Shown: positions 35,286 through 45,354, counted from the stretch's first letter. The stretch: DNA of 64,000 nucleotides from CAZEHS01 sp964424355 (GCA_964424355.1 CAYRIO010000001.1:372001-436000), one strand, 5' to 3'. Notes: generated from the sequence alone by a model not told the origin. Numbers and translations are program-made.

Positions 35286-36615
35286 CTTCAGGTACCCCCA
35301 CCCATTCGTATTCCATGGCATCGGTCACACGGACCTGCAGGATTGCTCCAGGTTTATAAGCTTTAGCGGTATTCACGTAGATGCAGCCGTCCACCTCCGG
35401 TGAATCGAACTGGGTGCGGCCGATATACACCGACTCCCCTTCCACCTTTTCTTCAATCAGAACCTTCAGGGTCTTGCCGATCCAGCGCTCCTGATTGCCC
35501 AGGGAAACGGACTGCTGAAGCTGCATCAGCCTATTCAGGCGCTCCTGCTTCACGTCCTCGTCGATCTGATCTCCCAGAAGGGCCGCAGGGGTGTCTTCCT
35601 CCTGAGAATAGGCAAAGGCGCCCAATCGTTCGAACCGGGCATTCTCTACAAACGTCATCAGTTCTTGGAACTGCGCTTCCGTTTCGCCGGGGAACCCGAC
35701 AATCAGAGTGGTCCGGATGGCGATCCCCGGAACTTCCGTCCGAAGCTTCGTGATGACGTCAAGGATCTGTTCCCGGGAAGTGTGTCGGTTCATCCGTTTC
35801 AGGATTTCATTATTGCAGTGCTGGATGGGGATATCAATGTATTTGCAGACCTTGTCCAGGGTGCGGATCGCTTCAATGAGGCCATCGGTGATGGCGTCCG
35901 GATAGCAGTACTGCAGCCGGATCCATTCCAAGCCGTCAATAGCGTTGAGGCGCTTCAACAGTTGGGGCAGCCTGGATTCCCCGTATTTATCCTGCCCATA
36001 ACGGGTGGTATCCTGAGCGATGACCACCAACTCCTTGATTCCCTGCTTCACCAGGCCCTCAGCCTCCCGGACGATGTCCTCCAGCTCACGGCTCCGGTAT
36101 TTGCCCCGAAGCTTGGGGATGATGCAGTAGGTGCAGAAATTGTCACAGCCCTCTGCAATCTTCAGGAAGGCAGTATAGGAGGGGCTGAGCAGTACCCGTT
36201 GGATGCTGTCGTCCAGATTCTTATCGATGTCGCCGGTGATGATCACGGTCTTATGCTGGCCCATGACCTGTTGGGCCACTGAAACCACTTGGTCGAACTG
36301 CGTGGTACCGATGAAGGCGTCAACCTCCGGGATTTCCTTAGAGAGTTCATCCGCATAGCGTTCTGCCAGACAGCCCGTAACGAGAAGGGCTTTACAGGAA
36401 CCGGCCGATCTGAATTCCGCCAGGGACAGGATGGTTTCGATGGATTCTTCCTTGGCTTTTTCAATGAAGCCGCAGGTATTCACCAGGATGATGTCTGCCT
36501 GTTCCGGTGCGGCTGCCCTGAGGTATTTCGCGCCTTGGAACAGTCCCAGCATCATTTCGCTGTCCACCTGATTTTTAGAACAGCCTAAGGTCTCAATGTA
36601 TACGTGATGGATCAT
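35269..36615 (-). CDS. rimO: Ribosomal protein S12 methylthiotransferase
   Basis: Radical SAM enzyme adding a methylthio group to an aspartate of ribosomal protein S12. N-terminal UPF0004 domain with ETLGCSKNQVDSE, VNTCGFIEKAKEE and VTGCLAERY; radical SAM motif CDNFCTYC; C-terminal TRAM domain. The GCSKNQVDSE form separates RimO from MiaB, whose gene is also in the window. 448 residues. Its start overlaps the mnmH stop by four bases. Confidence 0.96.
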   Translation of the reverse strand: MIHHVYIETLGCSKNQVDSEMMLGLFQGAKYLRAAAPEQADIILVNTCGFIEKAKEESIETILSLAEFRSAGSCKALLVTGCLAERYADELSKEIPEVDAFIGTTQFDQVVSVAQQVMGQHKTVIITGDIDKNLDDSIQRVLLSPSYTAFLKIAEGCDNFCTYCIIPKLRGKYRSRELEDIVREAEGLVKQGIKELVVIAQDTTRYGQDKYGESRLPQLLKRLNAIDGLEWIRLQYCYPDAITDGLIEAIRTLDKVCKYIDIPIQHCNNEILKRMNRHTSREQILDVITKLRTEVPGIAIRTTLIVGFPGETEAQFQELMTFVENARFERLGAFAYSQEEDTPAALLGDQIDEDVKQERLNRLMQLQQSVSLGNQERWIGKTLKVLIEEKVEGESVYIGRTQFDSPEVDGCIYVNTAKAYKPGAILQVRVTDAMEYEWVGVPEDEHRQ

Positions 36616-37667
36616 AATGTTTTTTTCTCCAATTCTGAGAGTATTTTAAGAAGAGCTGCTTCCGCTTCATCCAGGGTTTCGTAATTCACGGTGTAGTCAA
36701 AGGTGTACTGATCGATGGAGTATTGATACAGAGGGTCGTAATAATCGAAAAGCAGGGGTTTGATGACGGCTTTGTAATCCCCTTGTTCCAGCTGTTGGAT
36801 CATCCTATCGACCGGTTCATTCCCCAGCCGCTTCCGCAGCCGGTTCAGCGGTTGCAGCAGGCTCTCCAGCCCGCCGCCTTTTTCAACATAATAGCGATAC
36901 AGATTCTCAACCCGGATATCCGCTGTGGTCTGAACATCGATGTGGATTCCGGTTCGAATGGCATCCATCAGCGGGTCTGGAACAAAGACGTTGCCGATTC
37001 GCTTGCTTTCACTCTCAACGAAATAGAAATCCCGATCCGATTTCATGAAATAATCAAAAATCAGGGACTCAAACTGCTTCTGACTGGGCTGGCTGTCTCG
37101 AAAAAACACATTGCCGAAGACCGAGCCCGAATTTTGAGCCAAGGTTTCCAGACACAGGGTCGGGCCACCCTTGGCAGCAATCCGGGTGAGCAGGTCGGTC
37201 TTTCCCGCGCCGGTATAGCCATGGAGGACGATAGCCTTCTTTTCGGTACACCAATCGGTAATCCGCTGCAGGGCGTAGGCACGGAAGCGCTTGTAGCCAC
37301 CGGCGATCTTGTAGATCTCAGGGAATTCAAGGTTCTGTAAAAGCTCTGTTACATACTCGCTCCGGGAGCCGCCCCGCCAACAGTAGACATAGGTGGGAAC
37401 GCCCGGCTTGATGACTTCCCGGATACTTGCCATGAATTCCTGATACCGCTGGCTGAACAGACGGAAACCGGCTATTTTAGCTTCTTCATTTCCCTGTTCC
37501 CGATAAATGGTCCCGACAATCACCCGGTGTTCATCCGTAAGAAGCGGGATGTTTACAGCACCCGGGATATGGTCTTCCGCGTATTCTCCCGGAGAACGGA
37601 CATCAATGAAAATCCCTGGCCCGCCTGCGAATGTTTCTTCAATGCTTATATACTTTAAAGGCTTCAT
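36612..37667 (-). CDS. mnmH: tRNA 2-selenouridine synthase
   Basis: Converts 2-thiouridine at the tRNA wobble position to 2-selenouridine, via a geranylated intermediate, using selenophosphate. An N-terminal rhodanese domain carries the active cysteine C96 in CWRGGSRS, and a P-loop domain follows with GYTGAGKT at residues 150-157. 351 residues, full length. It is coupled on both sides (four-base overlaps with ftsK and rimO). It implies a source of selenophosphate (SelD), which is not in the window. Confidence 0.92.
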   Translation of the reverse strand: MKPLKYISIEETFAGGPGIFIDVRSPGEYAEDHIPGAVNIPLLTDEHRVIVGTIYREQGNEEAKIAGFRLFSQRYQEFMASIREVIKPGVPTYVYCWRGGSRSEYVTELLQNLEFPEIYKIAGGYKRFRAYALQRITDWCTEKKAIVLHGYTGAGKTDLLTRIAAKGGPTLCLETLAQNSGSVFGNVFFRDSQPSQKQFESLIFDYFMKSDRDFYFVESESKRIGNVFVPDPLMDAIRTGIHIDVQTTADIRVENLYRYYVEKGGGLESLLQPLNRLRKRLGNEPVDRMIQQLEQGDYKAVIKPLLFDYYDPLYQYSIDQYTFDYTVNYETLDEAEAALLKILSELEKKTL

Positions 37668-40063
37668 ATTTCCTCTTCTTCCTCATAGAGATTATCGTAT
37701 TCGTCGGCGCTGATCAGGACTTCGCGGGGCTTGGATCCCATGCTGGGTCCGATGATCCCCCGTTCTTCCATGCTGTCGATCAGCCGTGCTGCCCGGTTAT
37801 ACCCCACTCTGAATTTACGCTGCAGCAGGGAGGCAGAGGCCTGACGGCTGGCAACGACGAATTCAATGGCCTGCTCCAGGAATTCATCGGCTTCTGCGTC
37901 ATTGAATTCCTGGGTTTTGACCGTGTCGAGTATTTCCGGGTTGTAGCTCACTTCGCCCACCTGGGACTTGATGAAATGAATCAGGTCCTCCACTTCCGTA
38001 TCGGAGATGAAGGAGCCCTGTACCCGCATGGGCTTGGGAACCCCAACCGGATAATAGAGCATATCCCCCTTACCCAGCAGCTTTTCAGCGCCGCCCATAT
38101 CGATGATTGTTCGGGAATCCATCATGGAGGACACGGCAAAGGCGATCCGGGAAGGCACATTGGCCTTAATGACCCCGGTGATGACGTCCACGGAAGGACG
38201 TTGGGTGGCAACAATCAAATGGATCCCTGCAGCCCGGGCCATTTGAGCCAGCCTGCAGATCGCATCTTCCACCGCATTGGGCGCAACCATCATCAGGTCC
38301 GCCAATTCATCGATGATCACGACGATTTTAGGAATGCCGGTGGTCTTTCCTGAAGCCATCAGCTTGCGATTGTACCCGGTGATATCCCGCACCCCTGCCT
38401 CGGCGAAGAGTTTGTACCGGTCAGTCATCTCCTGTACGGCCCAGTTCAGCGCAATTGAGGCCTTTTTAGGGTCGGTCACCACGGGAAGGATCAAATGAGG
38501 GATGCCATTGTAGATATTGAGTTCCACCACTTTGGGGTCAATCATCAGGAATTTCACTTCGTCCGGTCTGGCCCGGAACAGAATGCTGGAAATGATGGTG
38601 TTGATACACACGCTCTTCCCGGAACCAGTGGAACCGGCCACAAGGAGATGCGGCATTTTGGCCAGATCCGCCACGATGGGATTGCCGCTGATATCCTTGC
38701 CCAGAGAAAACGCCAGCTTGGATTCCGCATCCTGGATTTCGTCCGATTCAAGGACCTCCCGGAGCGCCACCATGCTGATGGATTTATTGGGGACCTCGAT
38801 CCCGACTGCCGCTTTTCCAGGAATCGGGGCAACAATCCGTACCTGTTGAGCCGCCAGATTCAGGGCGATGTCATCGGACAGGCTCACAATCCGGCTCACC
38901 TTCACCCCAGGGCTTGGCTGCAGCTCATAGCGGGTGATGGCCGGTCCACGGCTGATCTGCACCACTTTCGCCTCAATCCCGAAATTGCTGAGGGTTTCCT
39001 CCAACAACTTGGCATTGGCCAGGATTTCCTTTTTGTCCTGCTGAGAATTATCATCAGGGACAGGATTCAACAGCTCTGTGGAGGGAAGCTCATAATTGGG
39101 CCATTCATTCTCTGAAATTTCAATGGCAACCGTTTCATCGCCTTCCACGGGTTCCACCGGAGCCGGTTTAACAGGGGCAGGACGGGGTTTGGCCGGTCTG
39201 GGCGGGGCACTTTCTATGATGGGGATTTCCAATTGGTCATCCTTGTTGATGATAAAGGGCAGCGCTGCTTCAACCGGGTCTTCCGCAGGGAGCACATCCG
39301 GCACAAATTTAGGCGCAGGGGTTTCTTCCGGAACCGTTTCCTGTGTTTTGTCGAATTGCTCGTGGCGCATCAATTTCATGATGGAATGGTGTTTTTTTGC
39401 CACAGGTCCCTCTTCCGGCTCCGTCGTCATGGACTGGATCAGGTTCCGGTTGGCATCCACAATCACTTCCCCGGTTTTGATGGCAGTCCCCTTAACGGCA
39501 TGCCCCATCCGGGTGATGGTGAAGGAGGTGGTCAGCATCAGAATGGCCAGGATCATGCACAGGACCAGCACATAGGAGCCGTATACCCCAATGGTGCTGA
39601 GGAAAATGCCGGTGATGAGGGTCCCGATGACGCCGCCCCCCTGCCCGGCCACGCCGGAAATGTGAGCCTGTTTCAAGCCCGCCAGTGTGAAGTATTCTGT
39701 CGGCATGAACTGACGCTGGGCCAATGTCACCACAATCAGGATGCTCAGCATGGTTAGAACTGCCGCCAGCACCCAACGGGCCCGGATTTTCGAAAAATGG
39801 CGGTTGATGGCCAGGAAGCCTGCCACCAGGATCAGATACGGCATGGCATAGCCCGCAGACGCAAACAAGCCGAAGTAAAGCTGTTTGAGCGCCACGCCCA
39901 AAGCCCCCGCTGAATGGGAGTGCAGGCTGACGGCGGAAAGTCCCGTAAAGCCCAGCAGGCCCAGCAGTTGAAATTCATAGTGATGATTCTTTGTTTTTTC
40001 TGTTTCCGGCTTCGCTTTTTTCCGTGAAGCAGGCCGCTTGGTCCCAGCCTTTTTATCTGCCAT
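37664..40063 (-). CDS. ftsK: DNA translocase FtsK/SpoIIIE
   Basis: Septal DNA pump that clears chromosome from the closing septum or into the forespore. Four N-terminal membrane segments (about residues 30-190), a Pro/Glu-rich linker, then the RecA-like motor with Walker A AGSTGSGKS near residue 455 and Walker B VVIIDELADLMM. The C-terminal gamma winged helix (ASLLQRKFRVGYNRAARLID) reads chromosome polarity sites. 799 residues. Start is the ATG at 40063; the GTG at 40072 is part of the AGGTG ribosome site. A TATAAT on the minus strand at 40114-40119 may be its -10. It could be named spoIIIE equally well. Confidence 0.94.
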   Translation of the reverse strand: MADKKAGTKRPASRKKAKPETEKTKNHHYEFQLLGLLGFTGLSAVSLHSHSAGALGVALKQLYFGLFASAGYAMPYLILVAGFLAINRHFSKIRARWVLAAVLTMLSILIVVTLAQRQFMPTEYFTLAGLKQAHISGVAGQGGGVIGTLITGIFLSTIGVYGSYVLVLCMILAILMLTTSFTITRMGHAVKGTAIKTGEVIVDANRNLIQSMTTEPEEGPVAKKHHSIMKLMRHEQFDKTQETVPEETPAPKFVPDVLPAEDPVEAALPFIINKDDQLEIPIIESAPPRPAKPRPAPVKPAPVEPVEGDETVAIEISENEWPNYELPSTELLNPVPDDNSQQDKKEILANAKLLEETLSNFGIEAKVVQISRGPAITRYELQPSPGVKVSRIVSLSDDIALNLAAQQVRIVAPIPGKAAVGIEVPNKSISMVALREVLESDEIQDAESKLAFSLGKDISGNPIVADLAKMPHLLVAGSTGSGKSVCINTIISSILFRARPDEVKFLMIDPKVVELNIYNGIPHLILPVVTDPKKASIALNWAVQEMTDRYKLFAEAGVRDITGYNRKLMASGKTTGIPKIVVIIDELADLMMVAPNAVEDAICRLAQMARAAGIHLIVATQRPSVDVITGVIKANVPSRIAFAVSSMMDSRTIIDMGGAEKLLGKGDMLYYPVGVPKPMRVQGSFISDTEVEDLIHFIKSQVGEVSYNPEILDTVKTQEFNDAEADEFLEQAIEFVVASRQASASLLQRKFRVGYNRAARLIDSMEERGIIGPSMGSKPREVLISADEYDNLYEEEEEI

Positions 40064-40143
40064 TGGATTCACCTATTTACGTGTATTGGTATAGAAAGCT
40101 CTATAACAGAACTATTATACCACAACCTGTGGAAGAAAATAAA

Positions 40144-40168
40144 AGAAACAGGACAGGGTCCTGTTTCT
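40144..40168 (-). terminator. Terminator of the chemoreceptor gene
   Basis: AGAAACAGGA (40144-40153) pairs with TCCTGTTTCT (40159-40168) around five bases. T-rich sequence follows on the minus strand. Confidence 0.82.
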
Positions 40169-40241
40169 GAGAGGTTGCTGCATTATCAAGTTAAGTCCGG
40201 TCTTCGCGATCAAAGACAGGCTTTAGCTGATTGTCGAACTT

Positions 40242-41681
40242 TTAGAACGCCAGCAAGGATTTTAGGGACATCCCCACCTGATAGATGATCTGATCATCTC
40301 CCATGACACCCAGGAATTTGAACAGCTGTCCATCCTCAACCCGCCGTTTGATGGGGGTTGCCACGAATTCCGGCCGGTGGTCCCTGAGATGGTTGTAGGA
40401 TTTGGGGTCGATGGCGTAGAAGTTGAGGCCCAGGGTTTCTTTTTCATTGCAGTACCGCACAATGCCCTGACGGTCGGTGATGTAAACAACATCCACCTGG
40501 GTTGCCTTAAGGATCTGTTGAAGCAAAGAGTCTGTAACGGTTTGACCGATCGCCATATCCCTCACCTTTTTGGCCGCCCTCAGCATATGGCCTTCCATGG
40601 CCTGGTTGGCTACGTTCTGCAGCATCAGATCCGCATTGCCTGCCAGCAGGTCGGTCATTTGGGTCAGTTTGGAGGTTTCACGCTGCTGGACCAACACCTG
40701 AGCCACCGATTCCTGTGCCTGGGAGGTGATTTCCTCCGAGAATTCCGCAATTTCATGCATGCTCTTTTCAATGCCGGTGCCGTGGGCCACCACTTCGCTC
40801 ACAGCCTGCTTCATCTTTTGAATCCGGGAAACGGATTGATTCAACGCTTCTTCAACACCGGAAAACTCTTCTGTCATTTCGATGATTGCAGCGTAGCTTT
40901 CCTGCATAACGCCGCCTTCGCTCTCAATTTGTTCGGCCACTTGGTTCAAGTCGTTCTGGAGGGTGCGGATGACCGCCTCAATCTGCTTGGAGACTTGGTT
41001 GGTTTCCCCGGACAGCTTACTGACCTCGCTGGCCACAACGGCAAAGCCCCTGCCCTGCTCCCCGGCCCGGGCCGCTTCAATAGAAGCATTGAGGGCCAGC
41101 AGGCTTGTCTGACCGGCAATGGCGTTCACCGAGCTGTTGAGCTGATTGACTTCCTCCGAATAGGAACGCAGGACAATGATATCACCGCTGACCCGTTTGA
41201 AAAGATCCATGATCAGCTCCATGCGGCTCCGGATCACGGTATTTTTTGAAATGCCGTTTTTGATGGTGTTCATTGTTTGAGTCGTATAGGCTGCAGTTTC
41301 ATCCATTTCCGTATTGATGCTGGATATGGAGCTGACGATGGCCTTCACATTGGTCTGAACCTTGATGATCCGCTCAAACTGTTGCTCCGTATTTTTACCC
41401 ACGACCTCGGAAGACTCGGAAATCGTCGTCATGGATCCATTCAGTTCTCCTGAAATGACCGCCAGCTGTTCCACCGCTTCATTGATTTCACGGGCAATCC
41501 GCACCTGATCCTTGAGGTTGGCTTTCAAGGATTTCATCAGCTTGCCGATCTCTGATGTCAATTCATCCGAACCCGCGTCACTGTTTTCCATCTGGAACGT
41601 CAGGTTGTTCTGATTGATGTTTTTCAGACATTCTTTCAAATAATCCGTATTTTTCTGTGTGTTGCCCCAAAACCCCTTCAT
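40242..41681 (-). CDS. Soluble methyl-accepting chemotaxis protein with C-terminal sensor domain
   Basis: A 479-residue chemoreceptor with no membrane segment. The middle carries the hairpin signalling tip (GQTSLLALNASIEAARAGEQGRGF, given here as SLLALNASIEAARAG) between long coiled coils. The C-terminal 120 residues (QILKATQVDVVYITDRQGIVRYC to the end) look like a PAS/cache-type sensor set after, not before, the signalling domain. I choose the ATG at 41681 (GAGGAGG ten bases upstream). The cheR gene at 3.5 kb could methylate it. It is the last gene after the kinase and regulator on this strand, separated by 82 bases. Confidence 0.88.
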   Translation of the reverse strand: MKGFWGNTQKNTDYLKECLKNINQNNLTFQMENSDAGSDELTSEIGKLMKSLKANLKDQVRIAREINEAVEQLAVISGELNGSMTTISESSEVVGKNTEQQFERIIKVQTNVKAIVSSISSINTEMDETAAYTTQTMNTIKNGISKNTVIRSRMELIMDLFKRVSGDIIVLRSYSEEVNQLNSSVNAIAGQTSLLALNASIEAARAGEQGRGFAVVASEVSKLSGETNQVSKQIEAVIRTLQNDLNQVAEQIESEGGVMQESYAAIIEMTEEFSGVEEALNQSVSRIQKMKQAVSEVVAHGTGIEKSMHEIAEFSEEITSQAQESVAQVLVQQRETSKLTQMTDLLAGNADLMLQNVANQAMEGHMLRAAKKVRDMAIGQTVTDSLLQQILKATQVDVVYITDRQGIVRYCNEKETLGLNFYAIDPKSYNHLRDHRPEFVATPIKRRVEDGQLFKFLGVMGDDQIIYQVGMSLKSLLAF

Positions 41682-41763
41682 AAATGGTGATCCTCCTCTG
41701 AATATGCTGAGGATATAGTTCTGCCGGATACCATTGGGTCCCTTTGTAAGAAACAAACAAGAT

Positions 41764-43128
41764 TTACTGGGGTTCTTTCAAACCGTATTCCGTGATCTTG
41801 TTAAACAGCTGCCGCCGACTGATTCCCATGATTTCAGCGGCTTTTGTGATGTTATTGGCGGTGCTGTGCATCAGGTCCTGGATATAGCGCACTTCGAATT
41901 CTTTCCGGGCTTCCCGATAAGGCAGCAGCTTGCCTGGGTGAGCTCGGGCAGCATCGGGCTCCTGTTTCAGACTCAGGGCGTCCAGGCGCAATAAGCCATC
42001 AGGGCTCAGCACCACCATCCGCTCAATCATATTCTTTAGCTCCCGGATATTTCCCGGATAATCGTAGCTGAGTAAATAGCGGCGTGTGGAGGCTTCCACC
42101 CCACGAATCTCTTTTTTCATCTCCGTCCCGTAGCGGGCAACAAAAAAATCAATCATGTCGGGGATATCTTCACGCCGTTCCCGCAGGGGCGGAATTTCCA
42201 GCGTGATGGTATTGATCCTGTAGAACAGGTCCTCGCGGAACAGGCCGCTGCGAAGGGCTTGATTCAGGTTCCTGTTGGTGGCGTTGATCAGTCGAAAATC
42301 CACATCGATCTGCTTATTGGAACCGATCCGCTCAATTTTACGGTTCTCCAGAACCCGAAGCAGCTTCACCTGGGTATTGAGGGCAATCTCCCCGATCTCA
42401 TCCAGGAAGATTGTGCCGCCGCTGGCTTCTTCAAACCGACCGATCCGTCTTCCCAGCGCTCCCGTGAAGGCGCCTTTTTCATACCCGAACAGCTCAGATT
42501 CCATCAGGCTGTCGGAAAAGAACTGACAATTAATTGCCACAAAGGGCATGCGAGCCCGTGCACTCCGGCCGTGAATCATTTCGGCGATCACTTCCTTACC
42601 AACACCGGATTCACCGAGCAGCAGCACATTGGAGCGGCTTCCGGCAACGGCTTCGGCGGTGGCAAAGATCTGCTGCATTCTGGAACTGCTGCTGTGCAGT
42701 ATCGCACGGTCTGCTGCCTGGTTGTTTCTCAGATATTCATTTTGAGTACGGAGCAACAGCAGCTTCCGTGCCTTTTCAATATCCGCCATCAGCTCGTCCG
42801 GGTTCCGGGTCTTGATGAAATAACCGAAGGCGCCATTTCTCATGGCTTCAACCGCTGAATCCACACTGCCGTAACCGGTGACCATGATCACCTCAATCCG
42901 CTCCCGATAGCTGCTGACAATCTCATTCAGCAGAGAAAGGCCTCCCATGCCTGGCATGATCACATCGGACAGGACAATGGGAAAATACTCGCGGTTCAGG
43001 ATTTCCAGTGCCTGCTGCCCATCAGACGCCTCTCCCACGGTGTATCCCTTCGCTTCCAGAATCATCCGGAAAGTATCCCGGTACTCCTGTTCATCATCCA
43101 CAATCAATATTTTCAGCGGCTCAATCAT
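41764..43128 (-). CDS. Sigma-54-dependent response regulator (NtrC family)
   Basis: 454 residues: receiver domain with phospho-acceptor D55 (VLSDVIMPG), AAA+ domain with Walker A GESGVGKE near residue 170, the sigma-54 contact loop GAFTGA intact, GGTIFLDEIGE, and a Fis-type helix-turn-helix at the end (NITKAAEIMGISRRQLFNKI). The eight-base overlap with the sensor kinase gene marks them as one two-component system. The divergent permease has a sigma-54 promoter, so it is the probable target. Confidence 0.95.
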   Translation of the reverse strand: MIEPLKILIVDDEQEYRDTFRMILEAKGYTVGEASDGQQALEILNREYFPIVLSDVIMPGMGGLSLLNEIVSSYRERIEVIMVTGYGSVDSAVEAMRNGAFGYFIKTRNPDELMADIEKARKLLLLRTQNEYLRNNQAADRAILHSSSSRMQQIFATAEAVAGSRSNVLLLGESGVGKEVIAEMIHGRSARARMPFVAINCQFFSDSLMESELFGYEKGAFTGALGRRIGRFEEASGGTIFLDEIGEIALNTQVKLLRVLENRKIERIGSNKQIDVDFRLINATNRNLNQALRSGLFREDLFYRINTITLEIPPLRERREDIPDMIDFFVARYGTEMKKEIRGVEASTRRYLLSYDYPGNIRELKNMIERMVVLSPDGLLRLDALSLKQEPDAARAHPGKLLPYREARKEFEVRYIQDLMHSTANNITKAAEIMGISRRQLFNKITEYGLKEPQ

Positions 43129-45136
43129 TTAAATCCTCCCAGTGCAGCGGTATGGAGATTTCAAAAGCTGTGCCTTCCCCTACAGCGCTGCTGACCTTGA
43201 TTTCTCCATTGAGTTTCTTGATTTCACTGTAGACGATGTATAGGCCCAGTCCGGTTCCTTGGCCTGGATCTTTTGTTGTGAAAAACGGGTTGTAGATTTT
43301 CTCCAGTTGTTCGCAAGGAATGCCTGAGCCGCTGTCTATCACCTGAAATACCAGCTTCGTCCGGCTGGGGGTCACAATGATGCTGATCCCGCCCTCCTGA
43401 CCAATGGCATCCACTGCGTTCGTAATCAGATTGATGAAGATGTGCTTGAGGGCATCCGGGCTGATCTGACACGTCAGCTCAGGGTCACAGTCCAGTGTGC
43501 AGCGGATATTCCGACTCTGAAAATTCTTGTTTTCCAACTCCAGGAGATCCGAGAAAAAAGTGCCGAGGTTCACGACATTTCTCCCCGTATCGGTCATGCG
43601 GGAAAAATTAAGCAGGTTATCAATCGTCCGGCCAGCCCGTTCAACCGAGGAATCAATGAAATCCAATGATTTGCGGATATGATCCTCTTTTCCGTGAGTG
43701 GATCGAAGGATATAGCTGTGACTGCGGATGATGCCCAGCGGATTTCGGATTTCATGGGCCACTCCGGCCGCCAACTGACCCACGGCCACCATCTTATTGG
43801 CCTGAAGCATCTGATTTTTCGCGATTTTCTCATCCGTGATATCCTGGATGACAATGAGGCGGTCTGAAATGGAATCCCCTGCACTTTCCAGTGGGTAGGT
43901 GCGCATCGCGTAGACAGAATTTCCCCACTCCACTTCCTTCTCCCTAACCGCGTCCGAGTCTGTTCCCATTGGAATGAGGCACAGGCTGCAATCCTGGCAA
44001 AAGGGCATCATCAGAGTTCGACAGTCCATGCCGATTACGGAATCTCTTGGCGCTGAGAATGCCTCGCAAAATGCACGATTCACATTGATCAGCATGTGAT
44101 TGTGGTCCACAACGGCCAAATATTCGTTCATGCCGTCAAAGACGGTCTGAAGCTTGTTTTTACTGGTGTTCAGCTCATGGGTACGGTTATCGACCTCTTG
44201 GCGCAGAGTATAGTTCCAAACCGCCATGGCAGGAAGACCCACTGCCAGGATCAGCATCGCCGCCTGGAAAAATTTGAGCAGCGCTTCCAGATTGTTTTCC
44301 CGGGCTATCCCCGCAGAGATTCCGAACCATTTCTGCTGAATCCGCTCCATCTGTTTTTTCTCATTGAGGGATGCAATGCCCTTATTCAGGATAGTCACCA
44401 GCATGGGACTCCCTTTGGGAACTGCCAGAAAAAGCTCCCGGTCATACAAGGGCCTGTCAACGACTCTGAATTGGCTGCCCTTCTGAGACCGTTGGATATG
44501 GTAAAGCACGACCGGTTCATCTCCGGCAACTGCATCGACAGCGCCAGATTCCAACAGGTTAAAAGCCTCACTGATATCCGCCACCGGATGAATCCTGATT
44601 TTAGGATAGGTCGCTGCCAAATAGTCATTGATGTAATCGCCCTTCTGAGTGGCAACAACTTTGCCGTTCAGGGTTTGGGGGTCCATAAAGGGAGTACTGC
44701 TCTGCGGAACAGCTAACACCGCCCGCATCATATAAATGGAATCTGAGAACAGATAGTGCTTAGCCCGCTCCTCACTCCAGTACATATCACAAAGATCCGC
44801 CTGGCCTTCAGAAACCGCCTTAAGCGCATCATCCCAAACCATGGGATGCATCTCGATATTGACCCCAAGCTCCAGGGACAGAGAGCTCACATAATCAACA
44901 ATGGCTCCCTTGTACTGCTTGTCAGCATCATCAACGAAACGCATCGGCGGCGCGTTGCGGTCCGAAACATACACAAGAGGCGAGTTTTCCTTGATCCATG
45001 CCCGTTCCTCTGTCGTAAGGACAAGGTGCCCGGCATCCATACTGCTTTGATCCATATCCAGCGCTGCGCTTCCTGGAACGAAAGCACAGAAAATGATTGA
45101 TGATGTCACCAAGATACTCAGCAAGCGTTTGACCAT
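43121..45136 (-). CDS. Sensor histidine kinase with fused periplasmic solute-binding domain
   Basis: 671 residues in order: signal/membrane segment (2-24), a family-3 solute-binding domain (about 35-265; AVSEGQADLCDMYWSEERAKHYLFS in part) outside the cell, a membrane segment near 285-305, a PAS domain with LMMPFCQDCSLC, the dimerisation box with phospho-histidine in AHEIRNPLGI, and an ATPase domain with DSGSGIPCEQLEKIYNPFFTTK in part and GTGLGL. Solute-binding family 3 usually binds polar amino acids or related compounds, which matches the divergent amino-acid permease. ATG at 45136 chosen; the frame extends to 45226 without a site. Confidence 0.92.
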   Translation of the reverse strand: MVKRLLSILVTSSIIFCAFVPGSAALDMDQSSMDAGHLVLTTEERAWIKENSPLVYVSDRNAPPMRFVDDADKQYKGAIVDYVSSLSLELGVNIEMHPMVWDDALKAVSEGQADLCDMYWSEERAKHYLFSDSIYMMRAVLAVPQSSTPFMDPQTLNGKVVATQKGDYINDYLAATYPKIRIHPVADISEAFNLLESGAVDAVAGDEPVVLYHIQRSQKGSQFRVVDRPLYDRELFLAVPKGSPMLVTILNKGIASLNEKKQMERIQQKWFGISAGIARENNLEALLKFFQAAMLILAVGLPAMAVWNYTLRQEVDNRTHELNTSKNKLQTVFDGMNEYLAVVDHNHMLINVNRAFCEAFSAPRDSVIGMDCRTLMMPFCQDCSLCLIPMGTDSDAVREKEVEWGNSVYAMRTYPLESAGDSISDRLIVIQDITDEKIAKNQMLQANKMVAVGQLAAGVAHEIRNPLGIIRSHSYILRSTHGKEDHIRKSLDFIDSSVERAGRTIDNLLNFSRMTDTGRNVVNLGTFFSDLLELENKNFQSRNIRCTLDCDPELTCQISPDALKHIFINLITNAVDAIGQEGGISIIVTPSRTKLVFQVIDSGSGIPCEQLEKIYNPFFTTKDPGQGTGLGLYIVYSEIKKLNGEIKVSSAVGEGTAFEISIPLHWEDLND

Positions 45137-45228
45137 AGGGCATATCCCCTTTCTGGTATCATTCTGACACAGCAGGTACGGGTCTGCAAGACGTTTCAGT
45201 TGAATAATCTTCACTGGAAACAACACGC

Positions 45229-45264
45229 ATGGAAATTTATTGCCACGTGGAACGATATTTCCAT
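45229..45264. promoter_or_regulatory. 36-bp nested dyad, candidate activator site for the sigma-54 regulator
   Basis: ATGGAAAT (45229-45236) and ATTTCCAT (45257-45264) form the outer arms. CCACGTGG (45243-45250) is a perfect palindrome at exactly the same centre. It lies about 90 bases upstream of the sigma-54 promoter of the permease, a normal distance for an enhancer-binding protein, and also upstream of the kinase gene on the other strand. Confidence 0.65.
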
Positions 45265-45337
45265 ACGCTTTTATTCCATGCTATAGCAAGCTTTTCAGGA
45301 GAAGTCTTCCCACGGCCCATTTTTGTCCCGGTCTCTT

Positions 45338-45354
45338 TTGGCATGCATATTGCT
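45338..45354 (+). promoter_or_regulatory. Sigma-54 (-24/-12) promoter of the amino-acid permease
   Basis: TTGGCATG (45338-45345), four bases, TTGCT (45350-45354). This matches YTGGCACG-N4-TTGCW at all but one position, with the key GG and GC exactly spaced. The start codon is 53 bases further. Confidence 0.85.
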
